Source of the DNA: Clostridium sp.
GTDB lineage: Bacteria > Bacillota > Clostridia > Clostridiales > Clostridiaceae
Length of the DNA: 64,000 bases
Reading direction: 5' to 3'
NCBI RefSeq assembly: GCF_017888565.1
Contig: NZ_JAGHFX010000010.1
Coordinates: 16,312 to 80,311, forward strand
Shown here: positions 9,261 to 17,562 of the stretch, piece by piece
Position numbering within the stretch: position 1 is the first letter of the stretch
Layout: every line of letters begins with the position of its first letter
Translations under genes and position numbers: made by a program
The notes under the pieces: model-generated
The model's input: only the letters and a program-made list of their open reading frames with translations
What the model was told of the DNA's origin: nothing
Databases searched by the model: none

Positions 9261-9647
9261 ACTTTTCTATATTCAGAAGGGGATCACCCTTTAAGCTTTC
9301 TAAAATTCGCAGAGCATGAGTCAAGTGATTTAGTAAATTGGAAAAGATAAGGTGTTGCAATAACACCAACAGAAGTTTATGAATCTCATGGGTCATATTC
9401 AGGAGGGGCAATAGAACTAAATGATAAGTTATATCTTTATTATACTGGTAATGTAAAATATGATAGTGGAGATAGAAGTGCAAATCAATGTTTAGCCATT
9501 ATGGATGAAAAGGGAAATAATGCTAGTAAATTTGGTATAAATATTGTATCATCAAAAAGAGAAAACTTAAATTTAACTTTTGATAGAGAAAGTGGTTTTA
9601 TTTGCCTTAATAGAAAAGAACTAATAAATAGCTTTGCTGAAGAATAA
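9261..9647 (+). pseudogene. Remnant of GH32 sucrose-6-phosphate hydrolase / beta-fructosidase
   Basis: One frame carries GH32 signatures: SSDLVNWKR, then a stop (TAA 9348-9350), GVAITPTEVYESHGSYSGGA, IELNDKLYLYYTGNVK, and after a jump a C-terminal piece (FDRESGFICLNRKELINSFA) ending at 9645-9647. The N-terminal catalytic motif and roughly 200-300 central residues are missing, and there is no start codon. Frame is otherwise kept, so decay is by deletion plus a nonsense mutation. The original enzyme would have split sucrose-6-phosphate in the cytoplasm. The fructokinase relic directly downstream supports a former sucrose operon. Confidence 0.75.
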
Positions 9648-9677
9648 AGAAAAAGTATATACTAGGAGTATTTAGCT

Positions 9678-9761
9678 TTGAAAAAAGTATTATGTATTGG
9701 TGAACTATTAATAGATTTAGTTCCAACAGAATTTCAGAATGATAATAATAGAAAATATTAA
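9678..9761 (+). pseudogene. Remnant of fructokinase N-terminus
   Basis: TTG at 9678, preceded by AGGAG, opens a 27-codon frame reading LKKVLCIGELLIDLVPTEFQ and then stops. This is the N-terminal strand of PfkB-family fructokinases (VLCIGELLIDFVP). The rest of the gene (about 290 codons) is absent. Together with the GH32 relic it marks a deleted scrBK-type operon. From 9762 to 9866 nothing further is recognisable. Confidence 0.7.
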
Positions 9762-9866
9762 AATATATTTATTAATTTATTAAAGAAATATATTCTTAGA
9801 AAGGGTGAACTTAATGAGTGTTTAGACTCTTGCTTTTAAAATTTATATAAATTGAGGAGAAAGAGT

Positions 9867-10301
9867 ATGATAAAAGATTTAAATTTAAATATAAATAAGT
9901 TAGAAGAAGTAATGAAAATCTGGCTTGAAACAAATATAGATGCCCATGATTTTGTAGCTAAGGAATATTGGATTAAAAATTATAATTTAGTTAAGGATTT
10001 ACTTAAAGAAGCTGATGTTTATATATTTGAAGAAGATAATATTGTTAAAGGCTTTGTAGGTATAGTTGAGAATAATTATATAGGAGGAATTTTTGTAAGT
10101 AAAGATTATCAAAGAGAGGGTGTAGGACAAAAATTAATAGATTTTTGTAAATCTAAATATCCCTATTTAACATTAAATGTTTTTACAAAAAATAAAAAAG
10201 CACTAAACTTCTACAATAAAAATGGTTTTGTAGTTTTAGAAGAACTTATTAATGAAGATACAAAAGAAAGGGAATATCTTATGTCTTTTGGACAAAAGTA
10301 A
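9867..10301 (+). CDS. GNAT-family N-acetyltransferase
   Basis: A 144-residue single-domain acetyltransferase. The acetyl-CoA binding motif A is visible as GGIFVSKDYQREGVGQKLID (R/Q-x-x-G-x-G/A type), followed by the typical LNVFTKNKKALNFYNKNGFV strand-helix. The acceptor is unknown. The start at ATG 9867 is supported by GAGGAG seven bases upstream; the TTG further upstream overlaps that site. It stands alone with its own terminator. Confidence 0.9.
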   Translation: MIKDLNLNINKLEEVMKIWLETNIDAHDFVAKEYWIKNYNLVKDLLKEADVYIFEEDNIVKGFVGIVENNYIGGIFVSKDYQREGVGQKLIDFCKSKYPYLTLNVFTKNKKALNFYNKNGFVVLEELINEDTKEREYLMSFGQK

Positions 10302-10343
10302 TCTAAAATCTAATATATAAATTTATAATATCATAGTTTCATT

Positions 10344-10380
10344 ATACCACAGTTTCATTTTTGAAATTGTGGTATTTATA
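10344..10380 (+). terminator. Terminator after the acetyltransferase gene
   Basis: ATACCACA pairs with TGTGGTAT, with TTTCA/TGAAA inside. Followed by TTATAAA only, so the U-tract is weak. Confidence 0.6.
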
Positions 10381-10430
10381 AATATATATAAAAATACAAA
10401 TATATAGTATCTTTATTTGGAGGGGTTAAG

Positions 10431-11045
10431 TTGAAATATACAAAAAGCATTCCATTTACCGATGAATTAGTATGTGAAAATTTATTGTTAGATGGTTGGA
10501 AAAAACTAAAAGAGCCTAAAAATGTTAAAACCGCTATTTTTTATTCTTTGCCAATTATGATTGTTTCTTTTTTTATCGAGTTAACACTTATATATTTTTT
10601 ATATGAACCTTTTAGAGAACTTATTAATGGAAGTAGAGATTTAAAATTACAGTTAACTTTAAATTTGAATATATTTATATATTTAATTGCTATTATTATT
10701 TTCTTAATTATACATGAATCACTTCATGCTTTATTTGTTCCAAATATCTTAAAGTCAAATAGGACATATTGGGGATTTAGTGGAATGTTTGCTTTTGTTT
10801 ATACTGAAGAAAAGATGAAAAAGAGTAGATTTATAATTATTTCTGTGATGCCTTATTTAATATTATCTTTTATTTTTCCAATAATTTTGAGTATGTTTGG
10901 AGTATTAAATGGATTTTTTTCTTTCTTATGTTTATTAAATTCTGGTGGATCCTGTGTTGATTTATTAAACGTTATTTTAATTAGTGTACAGACACCAAAT
11001 AATTCTTATATACTTAGCAATGGTCATAATACATTTTATAAATAA
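10431..11045 (+). CDS. DUF3267 putative membrane zinc metalloprotease
   Basis: A 204-residue integral membrane protein with about four helices. The second carries IIHESLHALF, an HExxH zinc motif inside the membrane as in site-2-type proteases of the DUF3267 group. The last helix pair has GGSCVDLLN, where a conserved Asp (third zinc ligand) is expected. The start is TTG with a strong GGAGGGG site. Substrate is unknown. A second DUF3267-like protein in this window (34778-35542) has lost the zinc motif. Confidence 0.8.
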   Translation: MKYTKSIPFTDELVCENLLLDGWKKLKEPKNVKTAIFYSLPIMIVSFFIELTLIYFLYEPFRELINGSRDLKLQLTLNLNIFIYLIAIIIFLIIHESLHALFVPNILKSNRTYWGFSGMFAFVYTEEKMKKSRFIIISVMPYLILSFIFPIILSMFGVLNGFFSFLCLLNSGGSCVDLLNVILISVQTPNNSYILSNGHNTFYK

Positions 11046-11057
11046 CTTTATAGCTTT

Positions 11058-11104
11058 AATAACCCAGAAATTCAACTTCTAAATTGAATTTCTGGGTTAT
11101 TTTT
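11058..11104 (+). terminator. Strong terminator after the DUF3267 gene
   Basis: AATAACCCAGAAATTCAA pairs perfectly with TTGAATTTCTGGGTTATT and is followed by TTT. Flanking A/T makes it bidirectional. Confidence 0.9.
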
Positions 11105-11304
11105 AATATGCTATAAATTTGTAAATATAATTGTTTTCAACTCATAATTATATGAAAAACTTTAATCAAGTATAAAAAAATTAAAAATAATGAGAATTGA
11201 TAAATTTTATACTAAAACAAGGTTTTGATTATCAAATTGATTAAAAAATCTTCTTTGAATTTAAAAATTTTATATAAAATATTTAATTTTTTAATATTTA
11301 TATA

Positions 11305-11333
11305 TTGACATTTTATGTATTAAAGTGTATTAT
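11305..11333 (+). promoter_or_regulatory. Sigma-A promoter of the oligopeptide-binding protein gene
   Basis: TTGACA (11305-11310), 17 bases, TATTAT (11328-11333). Transcription from about 11340 leaves an untranslated leader of roughly 125 bases. Apart from a 23-codon frame without SD (11370-11441), no RNA structure is recognised. The DNA from 11105 to 11304 is plain AT-rich sequence. Confidence 0.8.
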
Positions 11334-11463
11334 TTGTTTAAATCAGAAGAATAAATACACATTTATAAAATGTATATGAAATTATTTCGGGTTATAAAAA
11401 GACATCATTGGGGTTTAATTTTATTATTAAATAAAAAATAAATATTAAGGGGGAATTAATTTT

Positions 11464-13104
11464 ATGAAGAGCAAAAAAATAAGAAGAATTTGTGCAGTAG
11501 CACTAACACTTGCTCTTGGAATGTCTGTTTTTGCAGGATGCCAAAGTAAACAGGAGGAAGCAAGAAAGTTAATTTATAATTTAGGAGAGGAGCCTGAAAC
11601 AATCGATCCTACTTTAAACACTTCATCAGGATCAGGCTCAGTAATAGATAATGCTTTTGAAGGCTTAATGAGACTTGATGAAAATGAAAAAGCAATTCCT
11701 GGAGTTGCTGAAAGTTATGAAGTTTCAGATGATAATTTAGTTTATACTTTTAAATTAAGAAAAGACGCTAAATGGTCAGATGGGGAAGCCGTAACAGCAA
11801 AGGATTTTGAATATTCTTGGATAAGAGCTATATCCAAAGAAACAGCAGCAGAATATAATTATCAATTATTTTATATAAAAAATGCGCAAAAATTTAACGA
11901 AGGTACAGCAACTAGAGAAGATGTTGGAATTGAAGTTGTAGACGATCATACTTTAAAAGTAACTTTAGAAGCACCAACAGCTTACTTCCTAGAACTTACT
12001 ACTTTTACAACTTATATGCCATTAAGAGAAGATATAGTTAGTAGTGATCCAGAAGGATGGGCACTAGATCCAAAAACTTATGTTTCAAATGGACCTTTCA
12101 AATTGACTCAATGGGATTTAAAAGATCAATTAGTATTTGAAAAGAATGAAAATTACTGGAACAAAGATGATATAAAGCTTCCAGGCGTAGTTTATAAATT
12201 AGTTACTGATCAAAATACTGCTTATGCTTCATTAAAATCTGGTGAATTTGACATGGTTGATACAGTTCCACCATCAGAAATTGAAAGTGGTCAAGCTGAA
12301 GGATTAGTTACAATCCATCCAAATCTTGGTACCTACATGGTAGTATTTAATGTTGGTAAACAATCAACTTTATCTGAAGATGCAAAAAAGGTTTTAAGTA
12401 ATGCAAAAGTAAGAAAAGCTTTATCTATTGCAATTGATAGAGAAGGTATAGTTAATGAAGTTACAAAAGCAAAACAAACTCCAGCATATGCTTTTGTTCC
12501 AGAAGGAATTTTAAACGCTGAAGGAGAAGATTTTGCTGATAGAAAATACTATGATGCAACAACTCCTAATATAGAAGAAGCTAAGAAGTTATTAGCTGAA
12601 GCTGGTTATCCAAATGGAGAAGGAATTCCAACTTTAGAGTTTATGTATAATACAGAAGGCTCTCATAATTTAGTAGCACAAGTAATTCAACAAGACTGGG
12701 CTAAGATTGGAGTTAATGTAGAGCTTACTAACCAAGAATGGAAAGTATTCTTAAATACTAGACAACAAGGTGGATATCAAATTGCAAGACATGGCTGGCT
12801 TGGAGATTATGTTGATCCAATGACATTCTTAGATTTATGGGTAACAGGTGGAGGAAATAACGATGCTGGTTATTCAAATCCTAAGTATGACGAATTAGTT
12901 AATGGTGCTAAGGTTGAAGCTGATGTAAATAAGAGATGGGATATGATGAAGCAAGCAGAAGATATCTTAATGGAAGATATGCCAATAATCCCGCTTTATT
13001 TCTACAATAAAACAACTGGGGCTAAACCAGAAGTTAAGGGAGTTAGAGTTTCAATGCTTGGACATGTTTACTTTGATAAAGCATATATAGAGGAATCAAA
13101 GTAA
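11464..13104 (+). CDS. Oligopeptide ABC transporter substrate-binding lipoprotein (OppA-like)
   Basis: A 546-residue solute-binding protein of family 5. The signal peptide ends in a lipobox (VFAGC, Cys at ~26). The mature part has the family landmarks: LIYNLGEEPETIDPTLN, the ESYEVSDDNLVYTFKLRKDA block, WSDGEAVTAKDFEYSW, and NVRKAL-like KVRKALSIAIDRE. It captures peptides at the outer membrane face for an Opp permease. No permease or ATPase gene is adjacent, so it is an orphan that would use a transporter encoded elsewhere. Start has GGGGG eight bases upstream. Confidence 0.92.
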   Translation: MKSKKIRRICAVALTLALGMSVFAGCQSKQEEARKLIYNLGEEPETIDPTLNTSSGSGSVIDNAFEGLMRLDENEKAIPGVAESYEVSDDNLVYTFKLRKDAKWSDGEAVTAKDFEYSWIRAISKETAAEYNYQLFYIKNAQKFNEGTATREDVGIEVVDDHTLKVTLEAPTAYFLELTTFTTYMPLREDIVSSDPEGWALDPKTYVSNGPFKLTQWDLKDQLVFEKNENYWNKDDIKLPGVVYKLVTDQNTAYASLKSGEFDMVDTVPPSEIESGQAEGLVTIHPNLGTYMVVFNVGKQSTLSEDAKKVLSNAKVRKALSIAIDREGIVNEVTKAKQTPAYAFVPEGILNAEGEDFADRKYYDATTPNIEEAKKLLAEAGYPNGEGIPTLEFMYNTEGSHNLVAQVIQQDWAKIGVNVELTNQEWKVFLNTRQQGGYQIARHGWLGDYVDPMTFLDLWVTGGGNNDAGYSNPKYDELVNGAKVEADVNKRWDMMKQAEDILMEDMPIIPLYFYNKTTGAKPEVKGVRVSMLGHVYFDKAYIEESK

Positions 13105-13153
13105 GATAATAATTAAAATCATCTATTATTAAACTCAATGATAAGAAATTAAG

Positions 13154-13203
13154 AAGTTGTATAAGATTAAGTATTAGCATTTAATCTTATACAACTTTTA
13201 TTT
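13154..13203 (+). terminator. Terminator after the oligopeptide-binding protein gene
   Basis: AAGTTGTATAAGATTAA pairs with TTAATCTTATACAACTT, followed by TTATTTTATT. Confidence 0.88.
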
Positions 13204-13313
13204 TATTATTTGGTATTTCAATATAACTTAAAAACTTATAAATCTTATTTATTTCTATATAATATATAGTACTTAAAGAAGAAATAATATGATATCTGAT
13301 ATAACCTGATTTC

Positions 13314-13676
13314 CTAAATATTTTTTCCGAAATTATAACCACACTTCCACGTAAAAATTATTGATATTATAAATATATTACTCAAAGCATATCCAAAAAG
13401 TAATCCTGTTAAAACTCTTTTTAAATTATTACTTTCATAATCAGTTAATAGTTGAGTAAAGCCATCTAAAAGCATTGGAATTATTAAAATTAAATTTAAT
13501 AGTATATTTGGATGATATAGAGAAAATAGAAATGGCGAACAAACCATTCCGATTAGCTCGCCAGTACATCTAGCACATATAGGAAATTTTTTATCTTTAA
13601 AATAAAAAGATCTATCTGATCTACAATGGCATCCAAAAATAATTGGCAACCATTTAAAAATAAAGGTTTTAATCAT
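13314..13676 (-). CDS. DUF2085 membrane protein
   Basis: A 120-residue protein with the DUF2085 signature: FGCHCRSDRSFYF near residue 15, then FPICARCTGELIGM, which pairs a His/Cys motif with a CxRCxG motif, followed by three membrane helices and the LLDGFTQL segment. The conserved Cys/His suggest metal binding; function is unknown for the family. It starts three bases after the stop of the zinc-ribbon gene, so the two form an operon and probably a membrane complex. Confidence 0.8.
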   Translation of the reverse strand: MIKTFIFKWLPIIFGCHCRSDRSFYFKDKKFPICARCTGELIGMVCSPFLFSLYHPNILLNLILIIPMLLDGFTQLLTDYESNNLKRVLTGLLFGYALSNIFIISIIFTWKCGYNFGKNI

Positions 13677-13679
13677 TTA

Positions 13680-13973
13680 TTAATAACCATATGAAGCTCC
13701 AGCAGCGCCTATAATAAATATAAATAAGTATAATAATATATAAATACCAACTGAAACTAAAGCTCCAATTCCAGCAGCCTTAGATGTTTTAGGTTTAGTG
13801 TCTTTCCAAACTAAAAATAAAATTAACCCTACAACTGGAATACAGCATCCTAATAATCCCCATCCAAATCCACCATTATCTACAACATCAGGTGTAGCAT
13901 TTGTTGCTACTCCACAATGTATACATACTGCTGCCTTATCATCTATTTCTTTCCCACAATTTTTACAAAACAT
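13680..13973 (-). CDS. Zinc-ribbon membrane protein
   Basis: A 97-residue protein: an N-terminal zinc ribbon with two CxxC pairs (FCKNCGKEI and VCIHCGV), a short linker, then two hydrophobic helices (residues ~33-53 and ~70-92) separated by a Lys-rich turn. Such ribbon-plus-anchor proteins are common and of unknown role in clostridia. SD GGGGGAAG precedes the start. First gene of the pair with the DUF2085 gene. Confidence 0.85.
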   Translation of the reverse strand: MFCKNCGKEIDDKAAVCIHCGVATNATPDVVDNGGFGWGLLGCCIPVVGLILFLVWKDTKPKTSKAAGIGALVSVGIYILLYLFIFIIGAAGASYGY

Positions 13974-14180
13974 TTATCTTCCCCCTTTTTATAATTTTAT
14001 GTAGTTAAGACATTTGATTGAATTCAAAACAATAATATTTTAAAATTATAACCTGTTTTATAAAGATACTTATATTTAACAATACATTCTATGATTTAAA
14101 CTAAAATAATATTCACTATTAAATATTTATTCAATATTTATTTTTGATATTTACTTAGAGTTAATTTTAAAATGTATAAT

Positions 14181-14210
14181 AAAAAAGGCACTCGATGGAG
14201 TGCCTTTTTT
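14181..14210. terminator. Bidirectional terminator
   Basis: AAAAAAGGCACTC-GATG-GAGTGCCTTTTTT, a perfect 13-base stem with A and T flanks. On the minus strand it ends the small secreted-protein genes; the rest of the 13974-14293 gap shows nothing else beyond promoter-like AT-rich DNA. Confidence 0.92.
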
Positions 14211-14293
14211 GATGGAAGAATAGATGCAGTGAGTTAGTATTGCCAATGATATAGTATAATAAAATAAATTTTTAATTTTATGTTTAAATAGAT

Positions 14294-14620
14294 TTATGAT
14301 AAAGCTATAGAACCATCACCAACAACTATTAATTTATAGCTAGAATCTAATTTAGGATATAATTGAACCTTCGGAGAGTTAGGCATTAGTTTTATTGATT
14401 GAACTATAGTATTGCCTTCATCATAAATAATGAAATAAGTAATACCTTTGTCTGAAATATTTTGAGCATAATTTATGTCATTTAGTGGAATATCAAGATC
14501 ATTTGCATTGTAAACACCTTCTGTAAGTGTTTTTGAAGGCACTTGAAACCCAATTGCAGAAGCGTTGAAAGATAAAGATAAAGATAAAGAAATTAATAGC
14601 GCAAAAATAAATTTTTTCAT
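14294..14620 (-). CDS. Small secreted protein, paralog A
   Basis: A 108-residue protein with a clear signal peptide (MKK, hydrophobic core, cleavage after NASA at ~23). The mature ~85 residues end PNSPKVQLYPKLDSSYKLIV and GDGSIALS. It shares with the next gene the framework QNIS-(x)-IYF/TYF-(x)-DE, VQ/IQ-(x)-K-(x)-PNSPK, and the GDGS-(x)-LS end. No known family is recognised; a small beta-rich extracellular domain is likely. SD (AGGCGG) is good. It is the second gene of a tandem pair. Confidence 0.7.
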   Translation of the reverse strand: MKKFIFALLISLSLSLSFNASAIGFQVPSKTLTEGVYNANDLDIPLNDINYAQNISDKGITYFIIYDEGNTIVQSIKLMPNSPKVQLYPKLDSSYKLIVVGDGSIALS

Positions 14621-14669
14621 AAGTTAAACCGCCTTTCAATTAATTTTTATTATTTAAAGTTCGAATGTT

Positions 14670-14990
14670 TTAAGATAAAAATGCTGATCCATCACCAATT
14701 AAAATTATTTTAAAGTTTGGATTTAGTTTATGTAAGTCATACTTAGGAGAGTTAGGTTCTATTTTAAGTGCTTGTATTACTGATTGATTTTCATCTACTA
14801 ACAGAAAATAAATACTTTTATCGCTAGATATGTTTTGTATAGATGATAAATCTCTCCCTAAGACTTGAATAATTGTATCTACTCTATAAACACCTTGATT
14901 GAAAATATTAGTATATATAGAAGGCTGAGCTTTAGCAATATTAAAGTTCAAGCATAAAAAAATTAAAAGAGTATAAATAAATTTTTTCAT
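14670..14990 (-). CDS. Small secreted protein, paralog B
   Basis: A 106-residue secreted protein (MKKFIYTLLIFLCLNF signal, cleavage probably after AKA) paralogous to the adjacent gene, ending GDGSAFLS. Start at 14990 was chosen because AAAGGTGG lies eight bases upstream; an upstream in-frame GTG sits inside that site. The two genes are 49 bases apart and co-oriented, so probably one transcript ending at the 14181-14210 terminator. The function is not recognised. Confidence 0.7.
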   Translation of the reverse strand: MKKFIYTLLIFLCLNFNIAKAQPSIYTNIFNQGVYRVDTIIQVLGRDLSSIQNISSDKSIYFLLVDENQSVIQALKIEPNSPKYDLHKLNPNFKIILIGDGSAFLS

Positions 14991-15280
14991 AATAATAACC
15001 ACCTTTCATGATTAGTTTGTCTATAGAACAATTTAAATATACAAACTAGCTTAGAGATGATGTAATTAGCTAAAGTATATAAAAATAAATCTAGTATTTA
15101 TAAGAACTTATTCAGAAATTGAAGGCGATAAAATAAAAGTTAAGGAAGTATTATCTATAATATTCTCAGAAATAATCTTTAAGTTTGCATCAGCTAATAT
15201 TTAATGAATCTATTGAAAATTATCCTCAATAACATTAAAATTATATTAAGTTTAATTTAAATAGTTTTAAGGAGGGTGCT

Positions 15281-15655
15281 TTGGATAGAAAGTTAATCGA
15301 AAAAATAATAGGCAAGAAGAATTATGTCGATTTAAATGATGTAATATATATGTTAAGAGATCTTACAAGTATTATGAGACAAAATATACAAAACAACTTA
15401 TCTTTTACAGATGAATTTATTACTGAAATATATATTAAAGCTTCAAAATCTAAAGTAAAAGTAGATGAAATAATTAAAGGTTTAGAAGATGATTCATTTA
15501 TCCTAGGATATACTAATAGTAAAAATTATTTATTAAAATATTTAAAGGATTTTAATAATAACCTAGAAGGAATTATAAACTCTACTAAGCTTTTCAATTA
15601 TGATGAGTTGATTAAATATACAAATAGTATTATAGATCTTATTTTGCTTTTCTAA
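15281..15655 (+). CDS. Hypothetical protein, all-helical
   Basis: A 124-residue acidic/basic mixed helical protein without signal, membrane helix or known motif (DRKLIEKIIGKKNYVDLNDV at the start, ending in a hydrophobic SIIDLILLF). The start is TTG with an excellent AAGGAGGGTGC site, which is the main evidence that it is expressed. A perfect terminator follows. The 290 bases upstream hold only a 44-codon frame without SD (ending at about 15204), probably a relic. No family recognised. Confidence 0.6.
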   Translation: MDRKLIEKIIGKKNYVDLNDVIYMLRDLTSIMRQNIQNNLSFTDEFITEIYIKASKSKVKVDEIIKGLEDDSFILGYTNSKNYLLKYLKDFNNNLEGIINSTKLFNYDELIKYTNSIIDLILLF

Positions 15656-15720
15656 AAGTATTGAAAAGCTAAAGGGTTATGTCTGCAATACTTTATAAGA
15701 TAAAATATTAGAAATTAAAT

Positions 15721-15764
15721 ATTAATAAAGGGATGTAGTTAATTATCTACATCCCTTTATTAAT
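15721..15764 (+). terminator. Perfect 18-base-stem terminator
   Basis: ATTAATAAAGGGATGTAG and CTACATCCCTTTATTAAT pair without mismatch around an 8-base loop. Between here and 16090 I see only AT-rich sequence. Confidence 0.85.
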
Positions 15765-16090
15765 ATAGCAAATAGAACTACTTTTTAGGTATTAAATATT
15801 TGGTTTATGTAATTATAGTTAACCTTTTAAATAGAACTTAATTTCATTTATAAGAATATAATCAACCTATATATTAGTTTGATTATATTGTATTTAACAG
15901 TAATTATACTAATGAAATAAACTTAACAATCAAGAAAAGTATAACATTTAATGATATCGTGTACATTTACAAAAAAATACATAAATCCAATTATAAATAT
16001 AATTAAATAGGGTTTAAACTAAAAAATATCAATATAATGCCCCAAAAAAGTATAAAGAAAGTATAAAAAGAGTTAAAAATATAACTTTTA

Positions 16091-16160
16091 TTGTAAAGTA
16101 TTAAGTAGTTGGTATAATAGTATTTGCGCAAAATAATATATTTTTTGGAAATATATTATT
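16091..16160 (+). promoter_or_regulatory. nhaA promoter and leader hairpin
   Basis: TTGTAA (16091-16096), 16 bases, TATAAT (16113-16118). The transcript would begin near 16125 and immediately form a 12-base perfect hairpin, AATAATATATTT (16132-16143) with AAATATATTATT (16149-16160), followed by TAGTATTTTT. About 80 bases then lead to the nhaA start. The hairpin could protect the 5' end or attenuate; the known nhaA-associated RNA motifs are not recognisable here. Confidence 0.6.
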
Positions 16161-16240
16161 TAGTATTTTTCCAAAAGATATAATTATTTAATAATAAGTA
16201 AATTAGAGTAAATGGAAGACTTGACAGATGGAGGAACTAA

Positions 16241-17449
16241 ATGGATTATACACATGAAAAAAGAAATTATTTAAGTAAGTTGAAAATACTTTCAGAATGG
16301 GAGGCTTTACCTGGATTATTACTATTAATTGCAACTATTTTTGCATTAATTATTGCAAATAGCCCATTAAAAGAAATATATAATAATATATTTCATCATA
16401 TAGAAATATTTCCTAATTTTAATTTGCACAAGTTTATAAATGACTTTTTAATGGCAATTTTCTTTTTGGTTGTAGGATGTGAAATTAAAATGGAAGTTAT
16501 AAGAGGGCATTTATCAGATGTAAAAAGAGCATCTTTCCCAATTATAGCAGCTATTGGAGGAGTAACTATTCCTGCTATTATATTTTTTATTTTTAATAGA
16601 AGTACCCCTTATATTAGTGGAGTAGGGGTTCCAATATCAACTGATATAGCATTTGCTGTTGGAGCATTTATGATATTTAAGGATAAACTTAGTAATTCAC
16701 TTAAAATATTTTTATTAACTTTAGCAGTGGTTGATGATTTAATTTCTATTGCGGTTATAGGAATATTTTATTCATCAGGAATAAAGCTAATACCGTTAGC
16801 TTTAGGAGCATTAACATTTATCATGTTATTATCACTTAGAAAAATTGATAAAAAAGAAAGGCTTACCCCTTACTTTATACTAGGATTTATTTTATGGCTT
16901 TGTATATTTTCAAGTGGAATACACGCAACTATAAGTGGTGTTTTATTAGCCATTACATTACCTATTAGCAAGTGTAATAAAGATACACTTGAGTGTACAT
17001 TAATAAGAATTGAACATGTATTAGCACCATATGCTAATTTAATTATACTTCCGTTATTTGCATTTTCTAATACTGCAATAAATATGAATATTTCATCAAT
17101 ACCAGAAGGTTCTATAAAGGTAGCTTTAGGTATAATTGTTGGATTAGTTATAGGAAAGCCTTTAGGTATAATGTTATTTACATCTGTTTTATCTAAATTT
17201 AAAGTTATAGAAAAGCCTAAAGATGTAAAATGGTATGATATAATGTGTGTTGGAATGCTTGCAGGAATTGGTTTCACTATGTCTATATTTGTAGCTGAAA
17301 TAGCATTTACAGGTAATGAAAATGTATTGAATATAGTAAAAATCTCTATATTATTGGCTGCAATTATCACATGTTTAGTAGCATCTATTGCAATTAATTT
17401 AGGTAAAAGAAAAAATAATAGATCAAATGTAAAAGAAGTTAATGCTTAG
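16241..17449 (+). CDS. nhaA: Na+/H+ antiporter NhaA
   Basis: A 402-residue, ~12-helix membrane protein with full NhaA signatures: FLVVGCEIKMEVIRGHLSD in the second helix, VGVPISTDIAFAVGAFMIF (the TDIAFA unwound-helix motif), LAVVDDLISIAVI with the ion-binding Asp pair near residues 165-166 (E. coli Asp163/164), and GMLAGIGFTMSIFVAEIAF. It extrudes sodium in exchange for protons at the plasma membrane. Monocistronic: strong terminators on both sides. SD TGGAGG precedes the ATG. NhaA is less common in Clostridium than NhaC or Mnh systems. Confidence 0.96.
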   Translation: MDYTHEKRNYLSKLKILSEWEALPGLLLLIATIFALIIANSPLKEIYNNIFHHIEIFPNFNLHKFINDFLMAIFFLVVGCEIKMEVIRGHLSDVKRASFPIIAAIGGVTIPAIIFFIFNRSTPYISGVGVPISTDIAFAVGAFMIFKDKLSNSLKIFLLTLAVVDDLISIAVIGIFYSSGIKLIPLALGALTFIMLLSLRKIDKKERLTPYFILGFILWLCIFSSGIHATISGVLLAITLPISKCNKDTLECTLIRIEHVLAPYANLIILPLFAFSNTAINMNISSIPEGSIKVALGIIVGLVIGKPLGIMLFTSVLSKFKVIEKPKDVKWYDIMCVGMLAGIGFTMSIFVAEIAFTGNENVLNIVKISILLAAIITCLVASIAINLGKRKNNRSNVKEVNA

Positions 17450-17469
17450 TAACAAGTTCTAAGTACTAT

Positions 17470-17516
17470 AAAACCTTAAGCAATACAGAAATGTAGCGCT
17501 TAAGGTTTTATTTTTA
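17470..17516. terminator. Bidirectional terminator between nhaA and hisS
   Basis: AAAACCTTAAGC pairs with GCTTAAGGTTTT; T-rich on the plus side and A-rich on the other, so it can serve both convergent genes. Confidence 0.85.
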
Positions 17517-17562
17517 TTTAAAGTAAGATTAAACTTTTTTTAACCTTCCTCGTCAACTCCCT

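Noticed and set aside
15060..15204. 44-codon frame upstream of the hypothetical gene at 15281
   Set aside because: No start codon with SD and a stop on both sides; kept only as a possible relic in the neighbouring entry.
15721..15764. Perfect 44-base palindrome as an attachment site or origin element
   Set aside because: Stem-loop followed by T-rich DNA directly after a gene is better explained as a terminator.
16870..17370. Long reading frame antisense to nhaA
   Set aside because: It mirrors the nhaA coding strand, has no SD and its translation follows hydrophobic codon complements.
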